Source: Nevskiales bacterium
GTDB lineage: Bacteria; Pseudomonadota; Gammaproteobacteria; Nevskiales; Nevskiaceae
Reading direction: 5' to 3'
NCBI GenBank assembly: GCA_022616655.1
Contig: JAKEEJ010000019.1
Span: 1-6,969, forward strand
DNA: 6,969 nt
Shown here piece by piece: positions 5,938-6,969 of this stretch. How positions within the stretch are numbered: the first letter of the stretch is position 1; every line of letters starts with the position of its first letter. The notes beneath the pieces are model-generated. The model saw nothing but the letters and a program-made list of their open reading frames with translations, was not told where the DNA came from and did not search any database. Position numbers and translations under genes: made by a program.

Positions 5938-6969
5938 GCCTGCACCACTTTTCCGAGGGCTTCGAGCAAGCGCGTATTTTCCGCCGCGGTACCTATCGTT
6001 ACCCGCAGGAACTCCGGCAATCCATAGGACTTCATCGGCCGCACGATGACACCGCGTTCCAGCAGTCCCTGGTGAATGGTGGCCGCCTCCCGACCAAAGC
6101 CGACCGCCAGAAAATTCGCCTGTGACGGCAGCACGGTCAATCCCAGTGCCTGCAATTCTCCGGACAGCCGGGTCTTCTGTTCCTCATTGAGCGCCACCGA
6201 GCGGCGTAAAAAATCCTCGTCGTCCAGCGCCACCTCGGCCGCCAGCAATCCCAGACTGTTATTGTTGAACGGTTGCCGTACCCGATTGAACAGATCGGCG
6301 ACGGCCGGATGGGACAGCCCGTACCCCACGCGCAACGCCGCCAGGCCGTAGACCTTGGAGAAGGTTCGCGTCACCACCAGATTCGGATAACGCTCCAGCC
6401 AGGTGCGGGCCTCCGGGCGCAGATCCGGTCTCTGGTAATGCCAATACGCCTCGTCCAGTACGACCAGAGTACGCGGCGGCACTCTTCCGAGAAAAACCTC
6501 AAGGTCCGCAGGGTCCAACCAGGTGCCGGTAGGATTATTGGGATTGGCGATGAAAACAACCGCCACCTCATCCCGCAGGCCGCGGGCAAAACCTGGAAGA
6601 TCGTGACCATACGGCATGGGATCCGTAACCGGCCGTGCGGGTACGACGACGGCCGCGGCGCCCTGGGCCTGTGTGACGATGGGATACACCGCAAAAGCGT
6701 GTTCTGAAAACAGTGCGGACCGTCCCGGCCCCAGAAACACCCGCGCGGCGCATTCCAGAATGTCGTTGGAACCGTTGCCCAGCGTGATGCACCGTGGATC
6801 GATATCGTGCCGTTTTGCAAGCTTCTGTTTCAGGCGAAACCCGCTGCCGTCCGGATAGCGGGCCAGACCGTTGTTGCACGCCGCCGCCAGCGCGGCCGTC
6901 ACTTTGGGGCTTACGCCCAGAGGATTTTCATTGGATGCCAGCTTGACCGCATCCGCCACGCCCAGACGC
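5934..6969 (-). CDS. hisC: Histidinol-phosphate/aromatic aminotransferase, 5' end outside window
   Basis: PLP-dependent class I/II aminotransferase of the HisC family. Seen: 345 codons with the stop included. The reading frame enters at the right edge as RLGVADAVKLASNENPLG, the usual HisC N-terminal block, so about 25–30 residues are missing and the GTG at 6959 is internal. Counting that valine as 1, NPNNPTG is at 139–145, DEAYWHY at 169–175, the PLP-binding lysine is K202 in RTFSKVYGLAALRVGYG (198–214), and the C-terminal substrate-arginine block FLRVTIG is near 315–321. In the aromatic supraoperon this gene (hisHb in pseudomonads) lies between pheA and tyrA. It is thought to act broadly on histidinol phosphate and on aromatic keto acids or prephenate. 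Aromatic specificity is inferred from context. Confidence 0.94.
   Translation of the reverse strand, partial: RLGVADAVKLASNENPLGVSPKVTAALAAACNNGLARYPDGSGFRLKQKLAKRHDIDPRCITLGNGSNDILECAARVFLGPGRSALFSEHAFAVYPIVTQAQGAAAVVVPARPVTDPMPYGHDLPGFARGLRDEVAVVFIANPNNPTGTWLDPADLEVFLGRVPPRTLVVLDEAYWHYQRPDLRPEARTWLERYPNLVVTRTFSKVYGLAALRVGYGLSHPAVADLFNRVRQPFNNNSLGLLAAEVALDDEDFLRRSVALNEEQKTRLSGELQALGLTVLPSQANFLAVGFGREAATIHQGLLERGVIVRPMKSYGLPEFLRVTIGTAAENTRLLEALGKVVQA

Overview
The window comes from a GC-rich (roughly 60 % by eye) proteobacterium. All six protein genes lie on the minus strand, so transcription runs from high to low coordinates. The gene order hisC–tyrA–aroA–cmk–rpsA is the tail of the aromatic 'supraoperon' (gyrA–serC–pheA–hisC–tyrA–aroA–cmk–rpsA) known from Pseudomonas and from many beta- and other gammaproteobacteria. 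Ribosomal protein S1 has exactly the E. coli length when started at its MTESFA N-terminus. A gammaproteobacterium, or one near the beta/gamma boundary, is most likely; I cannot name a genus.

Layout in transcription order: hisC (5' end cut by the window edge; ends 5934), tyrA (5937–5065), aroA (5068–3719), cmk (3722–2976), rpsA (2927–1254), then a rho-independent terminator (1227–1197). The first four genes are joined by 4-nt or 3-nt stop/start overlaps, so they are probably one translationally coupled message. AroA completes the shikimate pathway up to EPSP. TyrA and the HisC-type aminotransferase act on the prephenate branch towards tyrosine and phenylalanine. Cmk and S1 are the usual housekeeping passengers. 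After the terminator, a 305-bp stretch (949–1253) holds a candidate sigma-70 promoter and a perfect 17-bp palindrome. These lie ahead of a MacA-like efflux-pump adaptor gene that runs off the left edge. ihfB, the common neighbour after rpsA, is not there.

The most unusual structure is a pair of identical 28-bp arrays, each four copies of the heptamer GGGAGGC, in inverted orientation at the two ends of aroA. One (5034–5061) encodes the first residues of AroA at the tyrA/aroA junction; the other (3690–3717) encodes the first residues of Cmk at the aroA/cmk junction. In the polycistronic mRNA the arrays are perfectly complementary. The G-rich copy has four G-triplets (quadruplex potential) and four SD-like GGAGG cores just after the aroA start; the C-rich copy repeats the anti-SD-like CCUCC. 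Because 7 is not a multiple of 3, any change in copy number would shift the reading frame. The arrays have no stop codon in any frame, so they can sit inside genes. This looks like a dispersed mini-repeat inserted at gene junctions. Whether it has a regulatory role is open.
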